A stretch of DNA of 64,000 nt from the NCBI RefSeq assembly GCF_020171725.1, contig NZ_JAIVAJ010000002.1:496001-560000 (forward strand), read 5' to 3'. The DNA is from Halobacillus litoralis (lineage in GTDB: Bacteria; Bacillota; Bacilli; Bacillales; Halobacillaceae). The notes beneath the pieces were generated by a model that saw nothing but the letters and a program-made list of their open reading frames with translations, was not told the DNA's origin and made no database searches. Each line of letters starts with the position of its first letter. Position 1 is the first letter of the stretch. Shown here in pieces: positions 17,270 to 25,870 of this stretch. The position numbers and the translations under genes were made by a program.

Positions 17270-17716
17270 ATGGAAAAGACTTTTTTAATGGTTAAGCCCG
17301 ATGGAGTACAACGCAACTTAGTTGGAGATATTTTGACGCGATTTGAAAGAAAAGGATTCAAATTAGTAGGAGCAAAGCTTATGGTCATCCCTGCTTCTCT
17401 GGCAGAGCAGCATTATGGAGAGCATAAGGGCAAGCCTTTCTTCGGAGAACTTGTTGACTTTATCACTTCCGGACCTGTTTTTGCCATGGTGTGGGAAGGG
17501 GAAGAAGTGATTGCGACGGCTCGTCAAATGATGGGTGCGACCAAGCCTCAAGATGCAGCTCCAGGAACCATTCGAGGAGACTTCGGCGTTACGGTTGGCA
17601 AGAACGTCATTCATGGATCAGATTCACCTGAAAGCGCAGAAAGAGAAATTAACTTATTTTTTGATGCTGAACAACTCGTGGACTACAAGAAGGAAAACCT
17701 TGCCTGGGTTTACTAA
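17270..17716 (+). CDS. ndk: Nucleoside diphosphate kinase
   Basis: Transfers the gamma-phosphate from ATP to NDPs through a phospho-histidine. It has 148 residues, the normal length. The start MVKPDGVQR, the TARQMMGAT stretch and the active-site signature [16 protein letters not shown] with its catalytic histidine are intact. TGAGGTG precedes the ATG. It has its own promoter region, with a cre-like site, and a strong terminator. Confidence 0.97.
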   Translation: MEKTFLMVKPDGVQRNLVGDILTRFERKGFKLVGAKLMVIPASLAEQHYGEHKGKPFFGELVDFITSGPVFAMVWEGEEVIATARQMMGATKPQDAAPGTIRGDFGVTVGKNVIHGSDSPESAEREINLFFDAEQLVDYKKENLAWVY

Positions 17717-17730
17717 TCGAGATGATCTGC

Positions 17731-17759
17731 AAAAAGCCGCTGTCTTATGCGGCTTTTTT
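17731..17759 (+). terminator. Terminator of ndk
   Basis: AAAAAGCCGC / GCGGCTTTTT stem followed by T residues. Confidence 0.9.
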
Positions 17760-17837
17760 ATTTTGGGAAAAGTGGAGCGCTCCTTCGATCAATAGAATGC
17801 TGCTCCGCTAGCTGGTTTCGAATCTCGCCTTTCTTTA

Positions 17838-17866
17838 TTTACAATCCATATGTCATAGAGTACGCT
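17838..17866 (+). promoter_or_regulatory. Candidate SigA promoter of cheR
   Basis: TTTACA, 17-base spacer, TACGCT, 34 bases before the cheR start. Confidence 0.45.
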
Positions 17867-17899
17867 AATAAAGACTAGGTAAGGAGGAGCTTTCGAACG

Positions 17900-18679
17900 A
17901 TGACAGAAGCACAGGGCTATAAAGAATTCGTTAAACTGATACATAAAAAGACAGGGATTGATTTGTCGCTTTATAAAGAAGCACAGATGAAGCGGAGGTT
18001 GACCTCTCTTCGGGACAGAAGGGGATTTGAGACGTTTCCGCGCTACTTTGAAGCCATAGGCAGAGAGCCGAAGCTATTTCATGAATTACTCGACAGAATG
18101 ACGATTAATGTATCCGAGTTTTATAGAAATAGACAAAGGTTCGACGTGCTTGAGAATAAGGTCATCCCGATGCTGTTACAGGGGAAGAAGAAAATTAGAG
18201 TGTGGAGTGCAGCGTGCTCGACTGGGGAAGAACCCTACACGCTTGCGATGATTCTAAGTAAATTCATCCCCCTGAGTCAAATCGAGATCATCGCGACAGA
18301 CCTTGATGATAACGCGTTGGAGCGAGCTCAAAAAGGGGTCTACTCGGAACGGTCTTTGAAAGAGGCGCCGGCGGAATCCGTTCATAAGTTTTTCAAAAAA
18401 GAAGGAGCATTTTACCACATTGCCCCTGAGATTAAACAGTGCGTCACGTTTAAGAAACATAATTTACTCGCAGATCCCTATCAAAAGGACTGCGACCTCA
18501 TTGTCTGCCGGAATGTCATGATCTATTTTACAGAGGAAGCGAAGGAAGAAATTTACCGAAACTTCAGCAAGTCGTTGAAGAAAGATGGCGTATTCTTTGT
18601 CGGCAGTACCGAGCAAATCTTTTCACCGAACAAGTATGGTTTTGATGTTTATGATACATTTTTTTACAAAAAGAGATGA
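17900..18679 (+). CDS. cheR: Chemoreceptor glutamate methyltransferase CheR
   Basis: Methylates glutamates of methyl-accepting chemotaxis proteins using SAM. It has 259 residues: an N-terminal helical CheR domain (about 1-75) and a methyltransferase domain. Diagnostic stretches are TINVSEFYRN, VWSAACSTGEEPYTLAM (SAM site), ATDLDDNAL and CRNVMIYF. TAAGGAGGAG precedes the ATG. It lies between ndk and the aro genes as in B. subtilis and has its own terminator. Confidence 0.96.
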   Translation: MTEAQGYKEFVKLIHKKTGIDLSLYKEAQMKRRLTSLRDRRGFETFPRYFEAIGREPKLFHELLDRMTINVSEFYRNRQRFDVLENKVIPMLLQGKKKIRVWSAACSTGEEPYTLAMILSKFIPLSQIEIIATDLDDNALERAQKGVYSERSLKEAPAESVHKFFKKEGAFYHIAPEIKQCVTFKKHNLLADPYQKDCDLIVCRNVMIYFTEEAKEEIYRNFSKSLKKDGVFFVGSTEQIFSPNKYGFDVYDTFFYKKR

Positions 18680-18684
18680 AATTT

Positions 18685-18715
18685 GAGGTCGGAAGCGCTT
18701 TCCGGTCTCTTTTTA
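18685..18715 (+). terminator. Terminator of cheR
   Basis: GAGGTCGGAA / TTTCCGGTCTC imperfect stem with loop GCGC, then TTTTTA. Confidence 0.65.
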
Positions 18716-18730
18716 TAAAAATTTGAATAT

Positions 18731-18760
18731 TTGAAGAACACAAACATCCGTGCTTATGAT
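18731..18760 (+). promoter_or_regulatory. SigA promoter of the aro block
   Basis: TTGAAG, 18-base spacer, TATGAT, about 56 bases before aroC. A small inverted repeat (CTGATT/AATCAG) lies in the leader near 18783-18796. Confidence 0.55.
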
Positions 18761-18816
18761 ATAGTAATACGTAAATTTTAAAGCTGATTCAATCAGTTTC
18801 AGGAGGGACCATATAA

Positions 18817-19983
18817 ATGCGCTACTTAACCGCTGGGGAATCTCACGGAAAACAACTTACGACAATTATCGAAGGCATGCCGTCACATCTGCCTCTATTA
18901 AAAGAACAGATCAACGAATCACTCCTAAGAAGACAGGGTGGATACGGCCGTGGAAAACGGATGCAGATTGAAAAAGATCTGGTCGAGATCACGAGCGGGG
19001 TGCGCCATGGCTATACGTTGGGATCTCCCATTACGCTTGTCGTACATAATGATGATTTTAAGCATTGGACGGACATCATGGGAGAGGACCCGATTCCTGA
19101 TGACACGAAGCTCAGACGTGTCGTGACAAAACCAAGACCCGGACATGCTGATTTAAACGGTGGAATGAAATATGGACACCGTGATATGAGAAATGTGCTT
19201 GAGCGCTCTTCTGCAAGAGAGACAGCTGCCAGAGTAGGGGCGGGTGCCGTAGCAAAGGTACTGCTTAAAGAGCTTGGCATTGAAGTGGCCGGATATGTAA
19301 GAGAGATCGCAGGAATTGTCAGTGATGTGGACGAATCTCTTACCCTTGAGGAAAGACGTGAAATATCAGAGGCATCGCCCGTACGTACTTTTGATGAAGG
19401 TGCAGCTGAAAAGATGATGCACGCCATTGATGAAGCGAAGAAAGAAGGGGACTCCATTGGCGGCGTTTGTGAAGTGTATGTGGAAGGCATGCCGCCTGGA
19501 ATCGGTTCATACGTTCATTACGACCGAAAACTCGACTCCCGTATTGCTGGAAGTGTTATGAGTATCAATGCCTTCAAAGGGGTTGAGTTCGGCATCGGGT
19601 TCGAAGCCGCAAGAAGAAACGGAAGTGACGTTCACGATGAGATCCTTTGGAGTGAAGAACGTGGCTACTACCGTAGAACGAATCGTCTTGGAGGATTTGA
19701 AGGCGGCATGACGACCGGGATGCCGATTGTTGTGAAAGGCGTCATGAAGCCGATCCCGACGCTTTACAAGCCTTTAAAGAGTGTGGACATCGAATCGAAA
19801 GAGGTATTCTCAGCAAGTATCGAAAGATCGGATTCCTGTGCTGTACCGGCAGCTTCTGTCGTCATGGAACATATCGTTGCCTTCGAACTTGCGAAAGTCA
19901 TAACGGAAGAGTTCCCAGCTGACTACTTCCCTCGCCTGAAGAGAGCAGTCGATGACTACCGTAAAGAAGTGCAGGCGTTTTAA
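18817..19983 (+). CDS. aroC: Chorismate synthase
   Basis: Converts EPSP to chorismate, needing reduced FMN. It has 388 residues. Signatures: [11 protein letters not shown] at the start, [12 protein letters not shown], the [14 protein letters not shown] region, [18 protein letters not shown] and the R-rich [21 protein letters not shown] precedes the ATG. The stop and the aroB start overlap (TAATG), so translation is coupled. The B. subtilis name is aroF. Confidence 0.97.
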   Translation: MRYLTAGESHGKQLTTIIEGMPSHLPLLKEQINESLLRRQGGYGRGKRMQIEKDLVEITSGVRHGYTLGSPITLVVHNDDFKHWTDIMGEDPIPDDTKLRRVVTKPRPGHADLNGGMKYGHRDMRNVLERSSARETAARVGAGAVAKVLLKELGIEVAGYVREIAGIVSDVDESLTLEERREISEASPVRTFDEGAAEKMMHAIDEAKKEGDSIGGVCEVYVEGMPPGIGSYVHYDRKLDSRIAGSVMSINAFKGVEFGIGFEAARRNGSDVHDEILWSEERGYYRRTNRLGGFEGGMTTGMPIVVKGVMKPIPTLYKPLKSVDIESKEVFSASIERSDSCAVPAASVVMEHIVAFELAKVITEEFPADYFPRLKRAVDDYRKEVQAF

Positions 19984-21056
19984 TGTCTCAACTTACGATT
20001 CAAGCGGAGACGCATTCCTATGATGTGCTGATCGAGGCTGGGATCAGGCATCGGTTGGGAACATATGCTTCAGGTTATAAAGAGGTACTCGTTGTCACAG
20101 ATGATCAAGTGGCAGAAAAATATCTGGATGATGTTGTAGCTGGGTTGATGGGGCAGAAGGTGTACACTCATATCGTCCCTTCAGGAGAAGCTTCCAAAAG
20201 CATGAAGCGATATGAAGACATTCTTGATAAGTGTATCGATGTAAAACTCGACCGCAACAGTCTTTTGATTGCTTTAGGTGGTGGCATGATCGGTGATTTA
20301 GCCGGCTTTGCCGCTTCCACCTATCTGCGCGGGATCGACTTTATCCAAATGCCAACGACCATCCTTGCCCATGACAGCAGTGTGGGTGGTAAGGTTGCGA
20401 TCAATCACCCCTCAGGCAAAAACTTAATCGGAAGCTTTTATAATCCTGTTCAAGTCCTTTATGATGTGGAGACCCTGCACTCGCTTCCCGAGAAGGAAGT
20501 GAGGTCTGGTTACGGTGAAGTGATCAAACATGCAATGCTCAGTGATTACGACTGGTTAACGGACTTACTCGGTCTGACGCTGAGTAATATTGGGGATCAG
20601 AGGTTGATTCGTGACTTGGAGAAGGGAATTCAAGTGAAGGCCGGCATTGTGGAGAAAGATGAAAAAGAGCAAGGTCTCAGAAAACACCTTAACTTAGGTC
20701 ACACGCTGGCTCATGCAATCGAAGCGGAAGTTGGATACGGGGAAGTCACCCATGGAGAAGCAGTTGCCATCGGCTTGTGGTTCGCCATGAGGTTAAGTGA
20801 ACGAAAAGGTGATGTGAGGTTACCAATAAAAGATTATGTAAACTGGTTGAAAATGAATGGATATCCGCTTTCGTCCATCCGCTCACTTCAGTCCGTTGCA
20901 TTGCTAAAGCGTATGAAGGTGGATAAGAAAACACTTGAACAAAAAGTTCATATGGTGCTATTGCAGGAGATTGCTGATCCATATGTTGTTTCTGTGGAAG
21001 ACGAAGAGATGTTAACGCAACTTGAACTTTTTCTTAAAGAGGTGATCGAGACATGA
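19983..21056 (+). CDS. aroB: 3-dehydroquinate synthase
   Basis: Converts DAHP to 3-dehydroquinate, the second shikimate step, using NAD and a divalent metal. It has 357 residues. The NAD-binding GGGMIGDLAGFAA, the QMPTTILAHDSSVGGKVAIN stretch, and the metal histidines in NLGHTLAHAIE and HGEAVAIG are intact. The ATG overlaps the aroC stop, and the 3' end overlaps aroH (ATGA). Confidence 0.97.
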   Translation: MSQLTIQAETHSYDVLIEAGIRHRLGTYASGYKEVLVVTDDQVAEKYLDDVVAGLMGQKVYTHIVPSGEASKSMKRYEDILDKCIDVKLDRNSLLIALGGGMIGDLAGFAASTYLRGIDFIQMPTTILAHDSSVGGKVAINHPSGKNLIGSFYNPVQVLYDVETLHSLPEKEVRSGYGEVIKHAMLSDYDWLTDLLGLTLSNIGDQRLIRDLEKGIQVKAGIVEKDEKEQGLRKHLNLGHTLAHAIEAEVGYGEVTHGEAVAIGLWFAMRLSERKGDVRLPIKDYVNWLKMNGYPLSSIRSLQSVALLKRMKVDKKTLEQKVHMVLLQEIADPYVVSVEDEEMLTQLELFLKEVIET

Positions 21057-21415
21057 TAAGAGGAATCAGGGGAGCGACAACAGTAGAGAACAATGAGTCA
21101 GAAGAGATGTTGTCCCGGTCCTATGACATGATGGAAGATCTCATTAAACAAAATGGGATTACGCCAGATCAAGTGGTATCTGTTTACTTCTCCGTAACGG
21201 ATGAACTAGATGCAGTCTTTCCTGCCAAATGCTTACGGCAGCTTGAAGGATGGACGCATGTACCCGTCATGTGTATGAGAGAGATTCCTGTTCCGGGAAG
21301 CCTTCCCTACTGCATTCGTGTTATGGTTACAGTAGAGACAGCACGTTCTCAGGAAGAGATCGAACATATCTATCACCATCAAGCCAAACAACTTAGACCT
21401 GACTTGCAGAAGTGA
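21053..21415 (+). CDS. aroH: Chorismate mutase, AroH class
   Basis: Rearranges chorismate to prephenate. At 120 residues it is the small trimeric pseudo-alpha/beta-barrel type. MIRGIRGATTVENN at the start, SVYFSVTDELDAVFPAKCLR, and PVMCMREIPVPGSLPYCIRV are diagnostic. It overlaps aroB by four bases. hisC starts 13 bases after the stop; in B. subtilis the whole trp operon lies at this junction. Confidence 0.96.
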   Translation: MIRGIRGATTVENNESEEMLSRSYDMMEDLIKQNGITPDQVVSVYFSVTDELDAVFPAKCLRQLEGWTHVPVMCMREIPVPGSLPYCIRVMVTVETARSQEEIEHIYHHQAKQLRPDLQK

Positions 21416-21428
21416 GAGGAGAATACTA

Positions 21429-22523
21429 GTGAAAGCAAAAGAGATATTAAAAACGATGAAACCTTACAAACCTGGAAAAGGAATTGAAGAGGTCAAGGAG
21501 GAATACGGCCTAGACCGTATCGTCAAGCTTGCTTCAAATGAGAACCCGTTCGGTTTTTCTCCGGAGGTTCAAAAGGAACTTCCGGCCTTGATTGAAAAAC
21601 TGGAAATCTACCCGGACGGATATTCGGCTGCCATAAGGAAGAAAGTGGCCCAATTCATCAATGTGAATGAGGATCAGTTAATCTTCGGAAACGGCTCTGA
21701 TGAAGTGGTGCAAATCGTTTGCCGAACATTCCTCGAGCCTGGTACGAACACGGTTATGGCGACACCTACTTTTCCGCAGTACCGACACAATGCGTTGATC
21801 GAAGGAGCGGAAGTCAGGGAAGTCCCGTTAGTAGACGGTCATCATGACTTAGATGAAATGCTTAATCAAGTGGATGAGCATACGAGAGTGTTGTGGATTT
21901 GTACACCGAACAACCCAACAGGCGTCCACATCGACCATGACCACCTTCAATCTGTCGTGGAGCGATGCCCGGAACATGTCTTGATCGTAATCGACGAAGC
22001 GTATTATGAATACTTGGAAGCGGAAGATGCCTTTGATTCCCTTGCTGGGCTTAAAGAACATTCGAACCTGATGGTCCTGAGAACTTTTTCTAAAGCGTAC
22101 GGACTTGCCGGTCTCAGAATCGGATATGGTGTCGCTCATCCTGATATCATTCAAGTGCTTGAGCCTGCAAGAGAACCTTTTAATACATCAACAGTAGCTC
22201 AGGCAGCTGCCATCATCGCACTAGACGACCAGGCATTTATCCAAAAATCTGTAGAAGAAAACCGTAAAAATAAAAAGAAATTGATGAAATTCTGTGACGA
22301 TAACGGGATCTCCTACTATGACTCACAAGCAAACTTCATCCTTGTGCATTTACCGATCAGCGGGGATGCCATGTTTGAGCATCTGCTCACAAAAGGGTTT
22401 ATCGTACGTTCGGGTGAAGCGCTTGGACTTCCGAATACGATCCGTTTGACGATTGGAAAAGAAGAGGATATGGAAAGAATCCAGGAGGAAATGAAACAAA
22501 GAATCGCTTCAGGAGTGAGTTAA
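21429..22523 (+). CDS. hisC: Histidinol-phosphate / aromatic aminotransferase
   Basis: A PLP enzyme of fold type I, 364 residues. In this locus it acts in histidine synthesis and probably also transaminates phenylpyruvate and hydroxyphenylpyruvate. SNENPFG, CTPNNPTG, DEAYYEY and the lysine site TFSKAYGLAGLRIGY are intact. The start is GTG with GAGGAGA upstream. It sits between aroH and tyrA, consistent with a role in phenylalanine and tyrosine formation. Confidence 0.93.
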   Translation: MKAKEILKTMKPYKPGKGIEEVKEEYGLDRIVKLASNENPFGFSPEVQKELPALIEKLEIYPDGYSAAIRKKVAQFINVNEDQLIFGNGSDEVVQIVCRTFLEPGTNTVMATPTFPQYRHNALIEGAEVREVPLVDGHHDLDEMLNQVDEHTRVLWICTPNNPTGVHIDHDHLQSVVERCPEHVLIVIDEAYYEYLEAEDAFDSLAGLKEHSNLMVLRTFSKAYGLAGLRIGYGVAHPDIIQVLEPAREPFNTSTVAQAAAIIALDDQAFIQKSVEENRKNKKKLMKFCDDNGISYYDSQANFILVHLPISGDAMFEHLLTKGFIVRSGEALGLPNTIRLTIGKEEDMERIQEEMKQRIASGVS

Positions 22524-22524
22524 T

Positions 22525-23625
22525 ATGTCAGAGAAGGTGCTGATCGTCGGTCTCGGGTTGATTGGCGGATCACTTGCCATGAATGTATCAGAGAAAGAGG
22601 GCTACACCGTGATTGGTGTTGACCAGGATGAAGAAGCGTTGAACATGGCGCTTGCTCAGGGTGTCATTCACCAGGCATCGACGGAGTTTGAAGCTGTTGT
22701 CAAGGAAGCGGACATTTGTGTATTAGCCACCCCCATTTCCACCACCATCCGTTACTTGAACATACTCCAAAAGATGGATTTAGAGAAGCCTCTTCTTGTG
22801 ACCGATGTTTCTTCAGTCAAAAATCGTGTACTGGAGGCAGCGAACAAATGGGAGCATCCCATGCTTTCGTTTGTAGGGGGGCACCCGATGGCGGGGTCTC
22901 ATAAGCAGGGATATACAGCCGCTAAGCCCCATTTGTTTGAAAATGCCATTTACGTGTTGACGCCTTCCGTTCATGCGAGCAATCAGGAAGCGGATCGATT
23001 GAAGGAATTGTTCTCCGAAACGGGAGCGCGTTTTCTCACGTTTACAACTGAGGAACATGACGAAATGACGGCGGTCATTTCCCATTTTCCTCATTTGATT
23101 GCGTCTTCCCTCGTTCACCAGGCGAGAGAATGGCAGGAGACGCATCCTTATATCGAACATCTAGCTGCAGGCGGGTTCAAAGATATTACACGCATAGCTT
23201 CTAGTAATCCTTCTTTATGGCAGGACATCTTCTTCCAAAATAGAGAACTGCTGATGACTATGCTCGATGATTGGATCAAGGAAATGGAAGAAATTCGTGA
23301 TTATTTATCTGAACAAGATGCGGAGAAGACGCTGGAATACTTGGTCGAGGCGAAGCGTTATCGAGACGGGCTTCCGACGAAGGAAAGAGGAGCCATCCCG
23401 GCGTTTTATGATCTTTACGTCGATATTCATGATAAGCCGGGAGCCATTTATCAGGTCATCGGTCAGCTTGCTGCTGCCGAAATCAGCATTAAAAACATCG
23501 AAATCCTGGAAATCCGTGAAGGGATTACAGGTGTGCTCCGAATCAGCTTTGCATCGAGTGAAGATCAGATGAAGAGTAAAGACCTGCTTGGACGCAACTC
23601 GTTCGAAGTCATGGTCCAACAATGA
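22525..23625 (+). CDS. tyrA: Prephenate dehydrogenase
   Basis: Oxidatively decarboxylates prephenate to 4-hydroxyphenylpyruvate for tyrosine. It has 366 residues: a Rossmann domain with GLGLIGGSLA (residues 8-17), the catalytic-domain stretch GGHPMAGSHKQGY with its histidine, a helical dimerisation domain, and a C-terminal ACT domain from about 295 (DLYVDIHDKPGAIYQVI) that suggests allosteric control by tyrosine. It starts one base after the hisC stop. Confidence 0.95.
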   Translation: MSEKVLIVGLGLIGGSLAMNVSEKEGYTVIGVDQDEEALNMALAQGVIHQASTEFEAVVKEADICVLATPISTTIRYLNILQKMDLEKPLLVTDVSSVKNRVLEAANKWEHPMLSFVGGHPMAGSHKQGYTAAKPHLFENAIYVLTPSVHASNQEADRLKELFSETGARFLTFTTEEHDEMTAVISHFPHLIASSLVHQAREWQETHPYIEHLAAGGFKDITRIASSNPSLWQDIFFQNRELLMTMLDDWIKEMEEIRDYLSEQDAEKTLEYLVEAKRYRDGLPTKERGAIPAFYDLYVDIHDKPGAIYQVIGQLAAAEISIKNIEILEIREGITGVLRISFASSEDQMKSKDLLGRNSFEVMVQQ

Positions 23626-23638
23626 GAGGAGGGATTAA

Positions 23639-24925
23639 ATGTCAGAAGTAACATTAGAATCCAAGACGAAAGGATTGTCTGGTGAGGTGCGAGTACCAGG
23701 CGACAAATCTATATCACACAGAGCAGTCATTTTTTCTTCATTGGCTGAAGGGACGTCGACCATTACAAATTTCCTGACCGGAGAGGATTGTTTCCGAACG
23801 GTGGAAGCCTTCCGACAAATGGGTGTGAACATCGAGGAGGAAGGCTCCACACTGAAGATTCATGGGCAAGGCGTTCAAAAGTTGACCGCCCCAACACAGC
23901 CGATCAACTTCGGTAACTCGGGAACAACCGCCCGCTTGATGAGTGGCGTTCTTTCTGCCCTGCCTTTCTTTACAACAGCTTATGGAGATGAATCGTTATC
24001 AAAAAGACCGATGGACCGTGTCGTCCTACCACTGAAGGAAATGGGCGCCGTCATTCATGGACGCAATAGTTCCTCATTCCTTCCGCTTGCCTTCTCCGGA
24101 ACCACGCTTAGAGGCATGCGCCATGAGTTGAAGGTCCGTAGTGCTCAAGTGAAGTCCGCGCTCCTTCTCGCTGGTTTGTTGTCAGAAGGGGACACAACCG
24201 TCGTCGAAAAAGGGGTTACGAGGGACCACACCGAAAAGCTCTTGCCACAATACGGAGTTGACCTTGAGGTGAAGGGTTCTGAAATTACGATTTCCGGTGG
24301 ACAAGCGTTGTCTGCCTCCGACTTGCAAGTGCCGGGTGACATCTCTTCTGCAGCATTCTTCATGGTGGCAGCAGCCATCACTCCTGGGAGTGAAGTGACG
24401 ATTCGGGACGTAGGATTGAATGAAACGAGAAACGGAATTGTCACAGCTCTCGAACGAATGGGAGCATCTATCGATTATGACATTCATACATACATCGGGG
24501 ATGAACCGGTCGGCGATGTGCGCGTATCGACAAGTACGCTTGAGGGTGTCACAATAGAAGGCGAACTGATTGCCAATCTCATTGATGAAATTCCGATCCT
24601 TGCCCTTGCCGCTACTCAAGCGGAAGGTGAGACGGTCATCAAAGACGCCGAAGAATTGCGAGTGAAGGAGACCGACCGCATTTACGCCGTTGTAGAGAAT
24701 TTGAAGCGTCTCGGTGCCGATATCGAAGCGCGTGACGATGGAATGGTCATAAAAGGCGGCAGAGCCCTTAATGGAGGCGTGCTGGACTCATTCGGGGATC
24801 ACCGCATCGGAATGATGGCTGCCATCGCCTCGCTCGTTACAGAGGGTCCTGTGACGATCCTGGACAAAGAGTGCATTAATATTTCCTATCCACCGTTTTT
24901 CGAGCATTTGGATCAATTAAGATAG
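23639..24925 (+). CDS. aroA: EPSP synthase (3-phosphoshikimate 1-carboxyvinyltransferase)
   Basis: Joins shikimate-3-phosphate and PEP in the sixth shikimate step. It has 428 residues. Active-site stretches are GDKSISHR near the N-terminus, NFGNSGTTARLMSG, LSKRPMDRV, LRVKETDRI and the closing FGDHRIGMM. The NSGTTARL pattern rather than NAGTAMRP suggests a class II-type enzyme. AGAGGAGGG precedes the ATG. It ends the aro block; no terminator is seen before the next gene. B. subtilis calls it aroE. Confidence 0.96.
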   Translation: MSEVTLESKTKGLSGEVRVPGDKSISHRAVIFSSLAEGTSTITNFLTGEDCFRTVEAFRQMGVNIEEEGSTLKIHGQGVQKLTAPTQPINFGNSGTTARLMSGVLSALPFFTTAYGDESLSKRPMDRVVLPLKEMGAVIHGRNSSSFLPLAFSGTTLRGMRHELKVRSAQVKSALLLAGLLSEGDTTVVEKGVTRDHTEKLLPQYGVDLEVKGSEITISGGQALSASDLQVPGDISSAAFFMVAAAITPGSEVTIRDVGLNETRNGIVTALERMGASIDYDIHTYIGDEPVGDVRVSTSTLEGVTIEGELIANLIDEIPILALAATQAEGETVIKDAEELRVKETDRIYAVVENLKRLGADIEARDDGMVIKGGRALNGGVLDSFGDHRIGMMAAIASLVTEGPVTILDKECINISYPPFFEHLDQLR

Positions 24926-24934
24926 AAGAAAGTT

Positions 24935-24963
24935 TCATAGTTTGCCATAAGCTCTCATACGAT
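24935..24963 (+). promoter_or_regulatory. SigE-like promoter upstream of the unknown gene
   Basis: TCATAGT (6 of 7 to the -35 KMATATT), 14-base spacer, CATACGAT (7 of 8 to CATACANT), ending 30 bases before the start codon. It could drive mother-cell expression of the next gene. Confidence 0.45.
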
Positions 24964-24992
24964 GTAAAAAGCCCAATGGAGGTTTTAATCGT

Positions 24993-25853
24993 ATGGGAGC
25001 TTATTGGTTTATCCATCAAAAAGAAGGCACCCGATCAGAGACAACCGTTTATGGGAACAAGTATGTAAGAGACCGTATTGGAAAGATGCATTACATCCAA
25101 ATGGATACGAGTGGGTTCTCTGTTACACCGGGACATGTCATGATGGATGTGAACGACCCACTCGAAGAGTCCGCACACCCTGTACAAACATCCGAGTCCT
25201 ACATAAAAAAAGGGTGCACGCTTCTCGTAGTGAAACACCTAGTTTCTAGCATACGTCACTACAGGGAATTGTATGACCAATTATTAAAAAAACTGGAGCC
25301 GATCCCCGTCCCGTACATGGTGACTCCAGTCGTTCCGGCACACCTGCTCCGCCCGGAACTGGTCCGTTACTTTTCCCGCAAAGGCGCTCCTTTTTTATGT
25401 GTTGAAGTGAAAGGTCCAGAAGAGCTTCGTTCCGTCACTTGGGAATGGATTGTCCAGGCTCAGTCCCACAAGCGAATACCTTTGACAATTATCGTCAAAG
25501 ATGGCGAAAATACGTCCGTAGATTATACGGATTTGTGGGATGCGCTCTCTCGGCAGTATGGTATCATTAGGTTAACAGACATACAGGAAGACGAATGGTT
25601 GACGAGTCAAAACCTGAGGGACAGTGGTATTTATCCGAATAGAGGGGACTTTATCTATGGTGGATGTGCCGATTACAACTTATACCGGCAGGAAGAAGGC
25701 TCAACGTTTGATGAAGAGGATGATTTCAGATATCATAATGCTGTTCCAGATGTGACCGTTGTAAGTGGGAAGGTCGTTCAAGTGAATCAGACTTTAATCG
25801 ACTATACCCCTCAATCACATGTGAAAGTAAACGTACACAAGCACTTTGTTTAA
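24993..25853 (+). CDS. Uncharacterised protein resembling a degenerate amidohydrolase
   Basis: A 286-residue protein I do not recognise by name. By eye, its ends resemble amidohydrolases. Residues about 31-54 (IGKMHYIQMDTSGFSVTPGH, then VMMD) look like the strand before the metal site, but the usual HxH is absent. Residues about 211-266 contain GIYPNRGDFIYGGCADYNLY and VPDVTVVSGKVVQV, like the C-terminal composite domain. The middle is too short for a full barrel. GGAGG lies 10 bases before the ATG. It is inserted between aroA and ypiA. Function unknown; loss of metal ligands argues against hydrolase activity. Confidence 0.55.
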   Translation: MGAYWFIHQKEGTRSETTVYGNKYVRDRIGKMHYIQMDTSGFSVTPGHVMMDVNDPLEESAHPVQTSESYIKKGCTLLVVKHLVSSIRHYRELYDQLLKKLEPIPVPYMVTPVVPAHLLRPELVRYFSRKGAPFLCVEVKGPEELRSVTWEWIVQAQSHKRIPLTIIVKDGENTSVDYTDLWDALSRQYGIIRLTDIQEDEWLTSQNLRDSGIYPNRGDFIYGGCADYNLYRQEEGSTFDEEDDFRYHNAVPDVTVVSGKVVQVNQTLIDYTPQSHVKVNVHKHFV

Positions 25854-25870
25854 TTTGAAAGGATGTAACC

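Noticed and set aside
21416..21428. A trp leader or remnant between aroH and hisC
   Set aside because: Only 13 bases separate the genes and they hold just the hisC ribosome site.
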